Below are positions 23,517-35,486 of a stretch of DNA of 64,000 bases, piece after piece. Both the position numbers and the translations under genes were made by a program. Each line of letters opens with the position of its first letter. The stretch's first letter is position 1. The DNA is from Nitrosovibrio sp. Nv4. GTDB taxonomy: Bacteria > Pseudomonadota > Gammaproteobacteria > Burkholderiales > Nitrosomonadaceae. The stretch is taken from positions 55,611 through 119,610 of the forward strand of contig CAMAPK010000004.1 in NCBI GenBank assembly GCA_945860135.1, given 5' to 3'. The notes beneath the pieces are model-generated. The model was not told the origin of the DNA and did not search any database. It saw only the letters and a program-made list of their open reading frames with translations.

Positions 23517-24525
23517 ACATGTCGGAGAAAAATTCCTCTTCCGGCAGACCCTGTAATTGGATGAAATCCGTGTGGGCCGCCGCCACCATTGCCGGGGCAC
23601 CGCAGGCATATACTTGATATCCGGCGAGACTGTCGAAATCCTGCAGCACCGCCTGATGCACCAGGCCGCTTCTGCCGTGCCAGTCATCTGCCGGCAGCGC
23701 CTCTGACAATACCGGGATGAAAGTGAAATTGTCGTGCGTCTGTTGCCAGCTTCCCGCCAGTTTCGCCAGATAGAGGTCGGCTTTGGTGCGGGCGCCCCAG
23801 TAGAGCACTATCTGCCGTTCGCTGCCACGCATATTGTCGCTGTGGAAGATGTACTCGAGCATGCTTTTAATCGGTGCGAAGCCGGTGCCGCTGGCGACGA
23901 AGATGATCGGTTTGTCCGAATCCTCACGCAGAAAAAAGGTACCGAGCGGTCCTTCAAAGCGCAGAATTTCCTTCTCTTGCATGGAGGTGAACACGTGCTC
24001 GGAAAAGGTGCCGCCGGGATAGTTGCGCACGTGCAGTTGCAGCAATTCGTCGTCATGCGGCGCATTAGCCAGTGAGAAACTGCGGCGTTTGCCGTCTTTC
24101 ATCAGGATGTCGATATACTGCCCGGGGAGAAACTGCAGCCGTTCGTTGGTCGGCAGCTTCAGGGAGATGATCATCACGTCGGGTGCGGCCCGTTCCAGCC
24201 GGTGGACGCGGCATGGCATGGTTCTGACGGCAATATCCTTGATCGCCCCGATTTCGCGGGCTTCGATCACCAGTTCCGACAGCGGCAAGGCGCAGCAGAA
24301 CAAAGCCATGCCTGCCTGCTTTTCCGCATCAGTCAGCGTATCTGCGTTATGCCTGCCGAAATCAACCGTTCCCTGTATGATTTTGCCTTTGCAACTCCCG
24401 CAAGCGCCGTTGCGGCAGCCGTAGGGCAGCGGGAAGCCTTGGCGCAATGCGGCTTGCAGCACGGTTTCACCGGATTCTGCAGCGAAAACATGGCCGCTGG
24501 GCTGGATAGTGATTCGATACGACAT
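23485..24525 (-). CDS. 2Fe-2S ferredoxin-type NAD(P)H reductase (AscD / CDP-6-deoxyglucoseen reductase-like)
   Basis: The ATG at 24525 (MSYRITIQPSGHVFAAESGE) gives 346 residues; the track start at 24591 adds an unlikely extension. The N-terminal ferredoxin domain holds the cluster motif CRNGACGSCKGKI with the fourth Cys in CCAL. A flavin domain with RRSFSLANAP (FAD) and an NAD domain with FVASGTGFAPIKSM and YACGAPAMV follow. This one-component layout transfers electrons from NAD(P)H through FAD to the 2Fe-2S centre. Partners range from deoxysugar dehydratases to hydroxylases; no neighbouring gene identifies one, so the substrate is open. Confidence 0.88.
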   Translation of the reverse strand: MSYRITIQPSGHVFAAESGETVLQAALRQGFPLPYGCRNGACGSCKGKIIQGTVDFGRHNADTLTDAEKQAGMALFCCALPLSELVIEAREIGAIKDIAVRTMPCRVHRLERAAPDVMIISLKLPTNERLQFLPGQYIDILMKDGKRRSFSLANAPHDDELLQLHVRNYPGGTFSEHVFTSMQEKEILRFEGPLGTFFLREDSDKPIIFVASGTGFAPIKSMLEYIFHSDNMRGSERQIVLYWGARTKADLYLAKLAGSWQQTHDNFTFIPVLSEALPADDWHGRSGLVHQAVLQDFDSLAGYQVYACGAPAMVAAAHTDFIQLQGLPEEEFFSDMFTVSSSGLKS

Positions 24526-24578
24526 TGGCTTATAAACGCTGCAACAAAAATAACGGGCAGTCAATAAAATAGATCGGG

Positions 24579-25484
24579 ATGAAACGAACACTTTTAATCA
24601 TTGGTTGCGGCGACATTGCCTTGCGGGCAGCACCGCTGCTGCTGCCACACTATCGGTTGCTGGGGCTGTGCCGCAGAGCGGAACAATGCCATCAGCTACG
24701 TTCGCATGGGATTACTCCGGTATCTGGAGATCTCGACAATTCCAGAAGTCTCGTCAAGCTCGCGGGCATGGCGCACGCAGTGTTGCATCTGGCACCACCA
24801 CCGGAGCACGGCAGGCGCGATACGCGTACGGCCAATCTTCTGGCGGCATTGACAAAGCGCTCGAAAACAATAGGGCGCATGTTACCACAACAGCTGGTCT
24901 ACATCAGCACCAGCGGGGTGTACGGCGACTGCAGCGGCGCATTGATAAATGAAACTCATCCACTCAACCCGCAAACCGAGCGGGCCATGCGCCGGGTCGA
25001 TGCAGAGAAGCAGGTACGAGAGTGGGGACAGCGCAATCGGGTAAATATTTCGATCCTGCGCGTGCCGGGAATCTATGCTGCCGAGCGCTTGCCGCTGGCC
25101 CGTTTGCGCGAAGGGGTGTCGGCGCTGTTGCCGGAAGAAGATAGCTACACCAACCATATCCATGCCGATGATCTTGCCGGCAGCGTTGTTGCCGCATTGC
25201 GCCACGCAAAGCCGGGCAGGGTTTATCACGTCTGTGACGATTCGCATCTGAAAATGGGCGAGTATTTCGATCTGGTGGCGGACCGGTTCGGCCTGCCGCA
25301 CCCGCCGCGCATTGCCCGCACCGAGGTTGACGGACGCATATCGCCGGGCATGCTGTCGTTCATGCGAGAATCGCGGCGTCTGACGAATACGCGCATGAAG
25401 CAGGAGTTGCATGTAAATCTGCGTTACCCGACTGTAGCCGCAGGCATTGCTGCGAGCGCAGCAATCAGCCCGGAAAGCGGGTAA
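24579..25484 (+). CDS. NAD(P)-dependent epimerase/reductase, YeeZ-like SDR
   Basis: 301 residues. An N-terminal Rossmann motif LLIIGCGDIALRAAPLLLPH replaces the usual GxxGxxG with GCGDIA, as in the YeeZ subgroup of atypical extended short-chain dehydrogenases. QLVYISTSGVYGDCSG is the conserved strand before the catalytic site, and ILRVPGIYAAERLPLARLRE and YTNHIHADDLAGSVVAALRH are epimerase-family segments. The substrate is unknown. It is divergent from the ferredoxin reductase gene with 53 bp between, and it is followed by cutA on the same strand. Confidence 0.85.
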   Translation: MKRTLLIIGCGDIALRAAPLLLPHYRLLGLCRRAEQCHQLRSHGITPVSGDLDNSRSLVKLAGMAHAVLHLAPPPEHGRRDTRTANLLAALTKRSKTIGRMLPQQLVYISTSGVYGDCSGALINETHPLNPQTERAMRRVDAEKQVREWGQRNRVNISILRVPGIYAAERLPLARLREGVSALLPEEDSYTNHIHADDLAGSVVAALRHAKPGRVYHVCDDSHLKMGEYFDLVADRFGLPHPPRIARTEVDGRISPGMLSFMRESRRLTNTRMKQELHVNLRYPTVAAGIAASAAISPESG

Positions 25485-25521
25485 AATCCTGCCTGCCGGT
25501 CTAACTGGTACCAACTGTCCG

Positions 25522-25854
25522 ATGGAATCCATACTGGTCATTACCAATTTTCCTGATAGGGCGAGCGCTTTGGCGCTTGCGCAAAAACTGGTTGATGAAC
25601 GGTTGGCTGCGTGCGTCAACGTACTGGCTGACTGCACTTCTGTCTATCGCTGGCAGGAAAAAATCGAGCATGCCAGCGAAGTGCCGGTATTCATCAAGAC
25701 CCTGGCGCAGCATTATCCCCGGGTGGAGCAGGCGGTGAAAGCGATGCACCCTTACGAACTCCCGGAAATTATTGCTGTCCCAATAAGCGACGGCTTGCCT
25801 GCTTATATGCAATGGATAGCTGCTGAAACGCTGGCATTTCCGGATAAAACATGA
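25522..25854 (+). CDS. cutA: Divalent-cation tolerance protein CutA
   Basis: The ATG at 25522 yields the normal ~110 residues; the track start at 25447 lies inside the preceding gene. MESILVITNFPDRASALALA, LVDERLAACVNVL and YRWQEKIEHASEVPVFIKT followed by YELPEIIAVPI are the CutA1 trimer signature. CutA was linked to copper tolerance in E. coli in an operon with dsbD, the same order as here: its stop overlaps the dsbD start by ATGA. Its molecular function remains unclear; the fold is PII-like. Confidence 0.96.
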   Translation: MESILVITNFPDRASALALAQKLVDERLAACVNVLADCTSVYRWQEKIEHASEVPVFIKTLAQHYPRVEQAVKAMHPYELPEIIAVPISDGLPAYMQWIAAETLAFPDKT

Positions 25855-27803
25855 ACAGAATCGCATTACCTATGCGCCTGCCCCGTTATTTATTGCTGCT
25901 GCTTTGTGTCGTCAGCATCAATGCCTTCGCTGAAGAGAAGAAACCTTTCAGCCTGTTGTCCGGATTGCAGCAACTCGGTGCAAACCTCGGCCAGAGTGAA
26001 GAGGAGCTGTTGCCGCCGGATCAGGCTTTCAAGCTTACGGTCAGGGTGCGTGATGCGAATACGCTGATAGCGGAGTTTGCCCCGGCAAAGAATTATTATC
26101 TTTATCGCGACAAAATAGCATTCAAGCCACAAGACAGCGAAACCTTCATTGAAAGAATCTCGCTGCCGCAAGGAGAGATGAAAAGCGATCTGACTTTCGG
26201 TCAGGTCGAGGTTTTTCACAAACCGTTTCAGGCGATAATTTCCCTGAAGCGCGCAGCATCGGCGACGAACCAGTTGACTCTTGCCGCTACCTATCAAGGC
26301 TGCAACGAACCGATAGGTGTTTGCTACGCTCCCATCAGCAAGGTAATCGAACTGACGCTGCCGGCTGCACGCGCCGTGGTCGGGGCAGTAGCCGAGGCGA
26401 TCAGCAACGATGCGACTGCTGCCAGGCCGGATGCGACTGCGGAACTGTTCCAGTCCCCAGCCAGGTCTCCCGCCATTGAGACAGAATCGAACAGAATCGA
26501 GCAGATGTTCGAGAGCGGCAATTTCTGGCTGATTCTGACCGGCTTCTTTGGCATCGGTCTGCTGCTTTCATTCACCCCCTGTGTGTTCCCGATGTTTCCC
26601 ATCCTGTCGGGGATCATTGCGAACAGGGGGCAGCACATCACCAAGACTCACGGCTTCATTCTGGCGCTGGCCTATGTCATGGGGATGGCGCTTACTTACG
26701 CTGCCGCCGGCGTGGCAGCTGGACTTTCCGGTGCAATGCTGTCTGCAACCCTGCAAAATGCCTGGGTGCTGGGAACATTTGCGCTGGTATTCATCGTGCT
26801 GGCTTTTTCCATGTTCGGCTTCTATGAGTTGCAATTACCGGGTCTTCTCCAGAGCAAGCTTTCCGAAGAGGCTGGGCACCTGAAAGGTGGGCATTTGACC
26901 AGCGTATTCGGCATGGGCGCGCTGTCCGCACTGATAGTCGGGCCTTGTGTTGCCGCGCCGCTGGCTGGGGCATTGCTGTACATCAGCCAGACACGGGATG
27001 TGGTGCTGGGCGGTTCAGCGCTGTTTGTCATGGCTCTGGGTATGGGTGTGCCGCTGCTGCTGCTGGGTGCATCCGCCGGAGCACTGCTGCCCAAAGCAGG
27101 TCCCTGGATGGAATCGGTCAAACGCTTTTTTGGCGTGCTGCTGCTGGGGGTGGCGATCTGGCTGATATCACCGGTGATTCCGGCAGTAGTGCACATGCTG
27201 CTGTGGGCGGCGCTGCTGATCGTCTCTGCCATATATCTGCATGCTGTTGACCCATTGCCGCCAGCAGCTTCCGGTTTGCGCAAATTCCTGAAAGGACTGG
27301 GCCTGATCGCGTTGTTGACCGGCGTGGCCATGCTGATAGGGGTTCTGTCGGGGGGGCGTGACATTCTGCAGCCTCTCGCAAAATTAAATATCTCCAGCGC
27401 TGGTGCGTTAGGGACGGGCAAGGTAAATGTCGGCGAGGCGGGGCATTTACCATTTCAGCGGGTAAAGTCGATAGCCGAACTTGACCAGCACATCCTGCAG
27501 TCGCGGGACAAATACGTGATGATAGATTTTTATGCCGACTGGTGTATTTCATGCAAGGAAATGGAGCGTTTCACGTTTACCGATGCCAGGGTGCAGTCGC
27601 GGTTGAAAGATGTGGTATTGCTGCAGGTGGATGTTACCGCCGGCACGCCGGATGATATGGCGCTGCTCAAACGCTTCAAGTTGTTCGGTCCGCCTGGCAT
27701 CCTGTTTGTTGATCAGCAGGGGCGTGAAATTCCTGGCATCAGGCTGATAGGTTATCAGAACGCAGAAAATTTTCTCGCAGTACTCAACGCAGTACTGATC
27801 TGA
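25851..27803 (+). CDS. dsbD: Thiol:disulfide interchange protein DsbD
   Basis: 650 residues. Signal peptide to about residue 27 (LLLLLCVVSINAFA). The periplasmic alpha domain contains the cysteine pair in YQGCNEPIGVCYAP. The membrane domain of eight helices holds FTPCVFPMFPILSG and VGPCVAAPLAGALL, the two cysteines that carry electrons across the membrane. The C-terminal thioredoxin-like gamma domain has YADWCISCKEME. All six catalytic cysteines are present, so it should pass reducing power from cytoplasmic thioredoxin to periplasmic partners, including cytochrome c maturation factors. Its TGA overlaps the next ATG by one base. Confidence 0.97.
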   Translation: MNRIALPMRLPRYLLLLLCVVSINAFAEEKKPFSLLSGLQQLGANLGQSEEELLPPDQAFKLTVRVRDANTLIAEFAPAKNYYLYRDKIAFKPQDSETFIERISLPQGEMKSDLTFGQVEVFHKPFQAIISLKRAASATNQLTLAATYQGCNEPIGVCYAPISKVIELTLPAARAVVGAVAEAISNDATAARPDATAELFQSPARSPAIETESNRIEQMFESGNFWLILTGFFGIGLLLSFTPCVFPMFPILSGIIANRGQHITKTHGFILALAYVMGMALTYAAAGVAAGLSGAMLSATLQNAWVLGTFALVFIVLAFSMFGFYELQLPGLLQSKLSEEAGHLKGGHLTSVFGMGALSALIVGPCVAAPLAGALLYISQTRDVVLGGSALFVMALGMGVPLLLLGASAGALLPKAGPWMESVKRFFGVLLLGVAIWLISPVIPAVVHMLLWAALLIVSAIYLHAVDPLPPAASGLRKFLKGLGLIALLTGVAMLIGVLSGGRDILQPLAKLNISSAGALGTGKVNVGEAGHLPFQRVKSIAELDQHILQSRDKYVMIDFYADWCISCKEMERFTFTDARVQSRLKDVVLLQVDVTAGTPDDMALLKRFKLFGPPGILFVDQQGREIPGIRLIGYQNAENFLAVLNAVLI

Positions 27804-28351
27804 TGACAAAATTAAAACAGATGTTATTGTATGCGGGCATCGCAGCATTTGCCGTGACCGCCGGTCTGCTGCTGCGAGGGCAGTTGAGCGGCAGCAGTTC
27901 CGCTGCAGTTGCAGCAGGCAGCGCGAATAAAGGAGCGGAGACGATACTTGCCGCCAGTCTGCCTGACCTGCAAGGTACGAGCCAGACTATTTCACAGTGG
28001 CGCGGCAAAGTTCTGGTGATCAATTTCTGGGCGACCTGGTGTGAACCATGCCGCAAGGAAATTCCCGAGTTCATTGAGCTGCAGGAGCAGTTCCGTAATC
28101 AGGGGCTGCTTTTTGTCGGCATCGCTGTGGATCAGCGGGAGAGAGCTGCGGCTTTCAGCGAAGACATCGGCATCAATTACCCGGTGCTGACAGGGGGCAT
28201 GGAAGCCATGGCGCTGGCTGAAGCGGCAGGAAACAAGCAGGGGGCCTTGCCTTTTACCGTCGTTATTGATCGCAGCGGAAAAATCACTGGTACCTATCTG
28301 GGCCTCCTCAGCCGCAGCAAGCTGGAGGCCATGTTCAAACCTCTGCTGTAG
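27803..28351 (+). CDS. TlpA/ResA-type thioredoxin-fold protein
   Basis: 182 residues. An N-terminal segment LLYAGIAAFAVTAGLLLRG serves as signal anchor; the periplasmic domain has NFWATWCEPCRKEIPEF with a CEPC active site and GALPFTVVIDRSGKIT with the cis-proline. This is the TlpA/ResA-like subgroup that reduces apocytochrome c or other periplasmic thiols, and it most likely receives electrons from DsbD, with which it is translationally coupled. Confidence 0.93.
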   Translation: MTKLKQMLLYAGIAAFAVTAGLLLRGQLSGSSSAAVAAGSANKGAETILAASLPDLQGTSQTISQWRGKVLVINFWATWCEPCRKEIPEFIELQEQFRNQGLLFVGIAVDQRERAAAFSEDIGINYPVLTGGMEAMALAEAAGNKQGALPFTVVIDRSGKITGTYLGLLSRSKLEAMFKPLL

Positions 28352-28440
28352 GAGTTGACACAGGTGATACTGCTCAATAGCAACGCTTTTTGACGGCTAA
28401 GGCTGAAAAAAACAGGGGTAACTCCGCTTGGTTGGGATAT

Positions 28441-28917
28441 TCAGCGAGCTTTGTAGCCGCGAGCTTTTGTAAGGCTCCACGAGAACTCGCGGGTGACATC
28501 GGATATCAGTGCCACTGAAAGTGCGCTCTTGGTAAGCGGTTGCACGGTCACATCGATATTGTATTCTCTCGTGATCAGAGGTGATCCGGCAGGTATCGGG
28601 GTGAGAAGAATGGTTACTTGCGTGACAGTGTAATCACTGTTGCCGTTGTAGATGCTGCCGCTGAAAATGCCATAGCCAGAGCCACCATCAGCGTCAAGTT
28701 TGACCAGCGCTTCGGCTGTCAGATTTTCGTCTTCTGGTACTTTCCCCGAGAATTTTTCGAGACAGGAACGCGCGGCTTCACTAGCAGCCGTGTTACCGGC
28801 TGCTTTTATACACTGGGCATAATTGAGCGGGCCAGTCTGGTTGGCGCCAGACTGGCCCGATGAGAGCAGAAACGCTACAGAAAAAAGAGCTACGATTGCT
28901 CTGTATTCCACTTCCAT
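28441..28917 (-). CDS. Secreted hypothetical protein (158 aa)
   Basis: 158 residues. The N-terminus IVALFSVAFLLSSGQSGANQ is a probable signal peptide. The first half has a Cys pair (YAQCIKAAGNTAASEAARSC), the second half is a beta-rich segment (GIFSGSIYNGNSDYTVTQVT ... VQPLTKSALSVALI) resembling the FxLYD-type or SoxY-like immunoglobulin folds seen in envelope proteins. I do not recognise a named family. It starts 2 nt after the stop of the upstream DUF2490 gene on the same strand, so the two probably form an operon. Confidence 0.7.
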   Translation of the reverse strand: MEVEYRAIVALFSVAFLLSSGQSGANQTGPLNYAQCIKAAGNTAASEAARSCLEKFSGKVPEDENLTAEALVKLDADGGSGYGIFSGSIYNGNSDYTVTQVTILLTPIPAGSPLITREYNIDVTVQPLTKSALSVALISDVTREFSWSLTKARGYKAR

Positions 28918-28919
28918 TG

Positions 28920-29669
28920 CTAGAAATTGAGAAACAAATTGGCCGATAGAATATGATCCATTAGGTTTTGTGAATTGTTTATTCTGTTAAGCGTCTGGTT
29001 CATGTAGCCGATCTCGGCTCGGGCGTTTTTGTTGACGGTGTAAGCTACTCCGGCAAATGCCCTGTTCTGATCGAAACCGCTACGCGGCCCCCAGTCAGCC
29101 GGATTGAGATGGACAAATATTTCGTTGGCCAGTACCAAACCAAAGGCTGGTGCTTGCGGGAGCGGTATCAACACCCTGGCCAATTGCCGGAAACGATAAG
29201 CGGTATCCTGCCCCTTCCAATTGTCTACCCAGCGTTCTTCGATGCGGCTACGCAGAGCGAACGTCGGATTGAAAGGACCTATTTTGTATCGATCGCTCCA
29301 CAATGCTTGCTGCCACATCCGATGTTCGTCGAAAGCGTGGTTGGCAAAGGGCGTGGTGGTCGGGGCCCAGGCATAACCCGCCCAGATACTGGTAGTCCTG
29401 TTAATTTGATAGCCGATGCCAGGGCGGATTATGGCCTGGGAGAAACGTGTTCCGTCATCGCCAAAACGCCCTTGTCCTTCCATCCACCACCTGAAGTTCG
29501 CCAGCTTTGGATTGGTGATACCCAGAGCATCAAACTTGCCGATTGCTGTGACATTGTTCCAAGACTGGAAATCCACGGCATCATTTGGATCTTGGGCTGC
29601 AGCTATGGGACCTGAGAGCATCAGGCCAGACGCTGCCAATAGCGCGAGAATTCTTTGTTTGTTTAGCAC
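28920..29669 (-). CDS. DUF2490 outer-membrane-type protein
   Basis: 249 residues with signal peptide ILALLAASGLMLSGPIAAAQ. The mature chain alternates aromatic and polar residues and ends in Phe (ILSANLFLNF), typical of an outer membrane beta barrel. Segments FRWWMEGQGRFGDDGTRFSQ, RPGIGYQINRTTSIWAGYAW and RSRIEERWVDN fit the DUF2490 family. Function unknown. It is immediately followed by the 158-aa secreted protein, suggesting a two-gene envelope unit. Confidence 0.85.
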   Translation of the reverse strand: MLNKQRILALLAASGLMLSGPIAAAQDPNDAVDFQSWNNVTAIGKFDALGITNPKLANFRWWMEGQGRFGDDGTRFSQAIIRPGIGYQINRTTSIWAGYAWAPTTTPFANHAFDEHRMWQQALWSDRYKIGPFNPTFALRSRIEERWVDNWKGQDTAYRFRQLARVLIPLPQAPAFGLVLANEIFVHLNPADWGPRSGFDQNRAFAGVAYTVNKNARAEIGYMNQTLNRINNSQNLMDHILSANLFLNF

Positions 29670-29973
29670 TTAACTCCCCTTTACCAAGTGTGTATTAGAT
29701 TCTTGAAATTGAATGACAGAAATCTCAACTATTCCTCGCGTATGCTCCCTTGGCTCCACAAAATAAGGAGTCGGCGCGGCTAGACAGCAGGTGCAAGTAC
29801 AATTATTCCGGTCACAGTGTTGCTGGTTTCAGAGCCGCTATGGACCGCTAATTCCGACTAAAAAAGTGGAGTACTGCGCCACGGTGGGCAAATTAACATG
29901 GCGCAGGTGAGGAAAGTGTCAGGCAGAAGTGAAGTATTCGTGAAGTCCGTGGGGCGAGCGCCGGGGAGGACTC
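29670..29973. other. Intergenic stretch between DUF2490 gene and glnS
   Basis: About 300 nt, no gene seen. It must carry the promoter of the DUF2490 pair near its left edge; no box pair matches well enough to name. Confidence 0.4.
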
Positions 29974-31680
<1,707 letters not shown>

Positions 31681-31722
31681 GTTGGCTTCTCGCGAGGTAA
31701 TTCGCCATGCATGGCGCAGCAC

Positions 31723-31728
31723 ATTATA
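31723..31728 (-). promoter_or_regulatory. -10 box of glnS
   Basis: TATAAT on the minus strand; an 18-nt spacer leads to a weak CTGAAT -35. It places the transcript start near 31716, about 36 nt before the TTG start. Confidence 0.4.
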
Positions 31729-31814
31729 TAATGACCAGCCATTCGGATTCAGTGCGAATAAGAGTCTATATTGAAACAGTTGCACCCGTGATCCACCTCT
31801 GCCGATAATTTGCC

Positions 31815-32801
31815 ATGAAGTCGCTCGCTTTCTCTATTCTGCGTCTGTTGAACGATGGCGAATTCCATTCCGGTGTAACTATCGCCAAAAATCTTGGTGT
31901 GTCGCGCGCCAGCGTGTCCCTCGCGTTGCGCGGACTGGATGAAGTGGGGTTAGTGGTACATAAGGTTCATGGCCGTGGCTACCGGCTGCCCGACCCGATG
32001 CAATGGCTGGAACGGGAGGTGATTCTGCAGCATCTCGGCACGGAAGCAAAAACGTTTCGTCTCGAAATTCTGGACACCACCGAATCAACCAACAGTTTGT
32101 TGTTGCAGCAGGCTGCAATGGCAATGGATTCTGACGGTGGTGTGCGTGTCGTGGCGACAGAACTGCAAACCGGCGGACGCGGGCGCCGCGGGCGGGAATG
32201 GCATTCCGGTCTGGGTGACGGTCTTACGTTCTCTCTGCTGTGGCGTTTCCAGCAGGGTGCCAATCTCTTGTCGGGCCTGAGCCTGGCGGTAGGGGTGGCG
32301 ATCGCCCGTGTGCTGCAATCCTCCGGGATCAGAGGTGCAGTGCTCAAGTGGCCTAACGACGTGCTGTTCCACTACCGTAAATTGGCGGGCATCCTGATCG
32401 AGTTGCAGGGAGATATGCTGGGCCCCACTGTTGCTGTGATCGGTATTGGCATGAATCTGAAACTATCGGATGGCATAAAGGCGCGCATAGACCAGGGTGC
32501 GACAGACCTGTTTGCCATCACTGGCGAAATACCGGATCGCAACAAGCTGCTGGCTGCGCTGCTGGTCGAGTTGGTGGCGGTACTGAGAGAGTTTGAACGC
32601 GAAGGTTTTGCACCCTTCCGGGAAGAGTGGGTGCATAGTCACGGTTTCGAGAATAAATGCGTTACCTTGTACCTGCCCGATGGCTCCAGCCAGGAAGGCG
32701 TAGTGCATGGTGTGGGGGAAGACGGTTCGCTGCTATTGCAGACTCCAGCAGGCAATCGCGGCTACAGCAGCGGCGAAATCACCCTGCGCAAGGTGGCATG
32801 A
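31815..32801 (+). CDS. birA: Biotin operon repressor / biotin-[acetyl-CoA-carboxylase] ligase
   Basis: 328 residues with both BirA parts. The N-terminal winged helix ([40 protein letters not shown]) binds the bio operator; the ligase core has [20 protein letters not shown] (biotinyl-AMP loop), [20 protein letters not shown] with the catalytic Lys, and a C-terminal SH3-like domain. It biotinylates the acetyl-CoA carboxylase carrier protein. The gene is followed one base later by coaX. Confidence 0.96.
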   Translation: MKSLAFSILRLLNDGEFHSGVTIAKNLGVSRASVSLALRGLDEVGLVVHKVHGRGYRLPDPMQWLEREVILQHLGTEAKTFRLEILDTTESTNSLLLQQAAMAMDSDGGVRVVATELQTGGRGRRGREWHSGLGDGLTFSLLWRFQQGANLLSGLSLAVGVAIARVLQSSGIRGAVLKWPNDVLFHYRKLAGILIELQGDMLGPTVAVIGIGMNLKLSDGIKARIDQGATDLFAITGEIPDRNKLLAALLVELVAVLREFEREGFAPFREEWVHSHGFENKCVTLYLPDGSSQEGVVHGVGEDGSLLLQTPAGNRGYSSGEITLRKVA

Positions 32802-32802
32802 C

Positions 32803-33549
32803 ATGACCTATTTGCTGGCGGTTGATTCCGGCAATACCCGCATCAAGTGGGGGTTGCATGATGGGCATGGCTGGTTGCAGCAAGGAGTGATGGCGCAAAG
32901 TGGCGGCGCGCTGCTGAGGCAGGCATGGCAAGATTTGCCAGAACCAGCGCGTATCATGGTTTCCAACGTGGCTGGCGAGCAAACGAAGGCAGAGTTGTTG
33001 GAGTTGTGTTCCCGTTGGGAAGCCGAGCCGCAATGGGCAGTCGCCAGCGCATATCAGTGCGGAGTACGCAACTACTATGCCGATCCAGCGCAACTTGGCA
33101 GCGATCGCTGGGCAGCACTGATTGCGGCATGGAGGTCGCAACGGCAGGGTTGCCTGGTAGTGAATGCCGGTACCGCCATGACAGTGGACGCCCTGTCCGA
33201 CACGGGCGAGTTTCTTGGCGGTATCATCGTTCCCGGTCTTGAATTGATGCAGAAAGCGTTGACGGCAAACACTGCATCGTTGAAACTTGGAGCAGGGGAA
33301 TTCCGTGACTATCCGGACAGCACCGCCGATGCCATCTACAGTGGTGGGGTGCAGGCGCTGGCCGGTGCAGTGGAGCGCATGGTTATACTGCTCACCGCCA
33401 CTCTGGGCCATGTACCTGACTGCATCGTGAGCGGCGGTACGGCGCCGTTATTGCTGGCGCAGCTTAATACTCCCGCCAGGATGGCAGATAATCTGGTATT
33501 GGAAGGTTTGGTGGCCATTGCCGAAGAAGCTGCAGGGACCCCGCTGTAA
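32803..33549 (+). CDS. coaX: Type III pantothenate kinase
   Basis: The ATG at 32803 follows the birA stop by one nucleotide and gives 248 residues; the track start at 32707 is inside bir[13 protein letters not shown] is the phosphate-binding motif, [12 protein letters not shown] and [13 protein letters not shown] are the ASKHA-fold signatures of CoaX. It phosphorylates pantothenate, the first step of coenzyme A synthesis, in place of CoaA. The birA-coaX order is common in betaproteobacteria. Confidence 0.95.
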   Translation: MTYLLAVDSGNTRIKWGLHDGHGWLQQGVMAQSGGALLRQAWQDLPEPARIMVSNVAGEQTKAELLELCSRWEAEPQWAVASAYQCGVRNYYADPAQLGSDRWAALIAAWRSQRQGCLVVNAGTAMTVDALSDTGEFLGGIIVPGLELMQKALTANTASLKLGAGEFRDYPDSTADAIYSGGVQALAGAVERMVILLTATLGHVPDCIVSGGTAPLLLAQLNTPARMADNLVLEGLVAIAEEAAGTPL

Positions 33550-33611
33550 GTTCAGTTGCCGCCCGGCCAACAATTAATTTTCCAGTTCCACTACATCTGA
33601 CCCGGAAATCC

Positions 33612-34298
33612 ATGTCTCTTTTTCAACACGCGACCTTTTACACTACCGTCAATCACATACGAGATTTGCCGCTGCCAGGTGGAGTGGAAATCGCTTTTGC
33701 CGGACGTTCCAATGCCGGTAAATCAAGTGTTATTAACACTCTTGCCAATCGCGGCCGTCTCGCCTTTGTCAGCAAGACACCGGGGCGCACTCAGCATATC
33801 AACTTTTTTCAACTGGGAAATGACCGTTTTCTGGTTGATCTTCCTGGTTACGGCTATGCCAAGGTGCCGCTGGAAATCCGCCAGCACTGGGAACACCTGC
33901 TTAGCACCTATCTGCAAACCAGGGAGTCGCTGCACGGCATGGTGCTTATCATGGATGTGCGTCATCCTTTAACCCCGCTGGACCGGCGGATGCTGGATTG
34001 GTTTGCGCCAACCGGTAAAGCGGTGCATGTGATACTTACCAAAGCGGACAAATTTACCCGGCAGCAGGCCAGAAAAACTCTGAAGGAGGTACAGGTTTTT
34101 TTGCGGGAAAGCTATCCCCAATGCAGCGTCCAACTCTTTTCCACCCCGGCCAAAGAAGGGATTGAAGAGGCGACTGCCGTACTGGGAAGCTGGCTTGGAT
34201 TAGATGCAGCCTTGACGCAGGAATCAAAGCCGACGGTCAAGCCTGAAATAAAAAACCCCCGGTTAAAGGGGAATAAAACCGGGGGCAAACTGCCTTAA
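33612..34298 (+). CDS. engB: Ribosome biogenesis GTPase EngB/YsxC
   Basis: 228 residues. G1 is in [17 protein letters not shown]3 in [13 protein letters not shown]4 in ILTKADKF. EngB assists assembly of the large ribosomal subunit. The last ~25 residues ([19 protein letters not shown]) are an extension beyond the GTPase fold, and the DNA encoding it forms a GC-rich inverted repeat whose minus strand looks like a terminator. Confidence 0.95.
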   Translation: MSLFQHATFYTTVNHIRDLPLPGGVEIAFAGRSNAGKSSVINTLANRGRLAFVSKTPGRTQHINFFQLGNDRFLVDLPGYGYAKVPLEIRQHWEHLLSTYLQTRESLHGMVLIMDVRHPLTPLDRRMLDWFAPTGKAVHVILTKADKFTRQQARKTLKEVQVFLRESYPQCSVQLFSTPAKEGIEEATAVLGSWLGLDAALTQESKPTVKPEIKNPRLKGNKTGGKLP

Positions 34299-34409
34299 CA
34301 AGTATTAAGGCCCCGCTCAGGGAGGGGAAGCGGGAGACAGTCAAACATCGTCTGTTAATAAGACGATAAAGTCATGGGACAAGTTCCCTGGATGTTAAAT
34401 TTTTGTTAG

Positions 34410-35450
<1,041 letters not shown>

Positions 35451-35486
35451 AGGATAGTTGCGAACAGCGTAAAGTCTTGTTTACTG

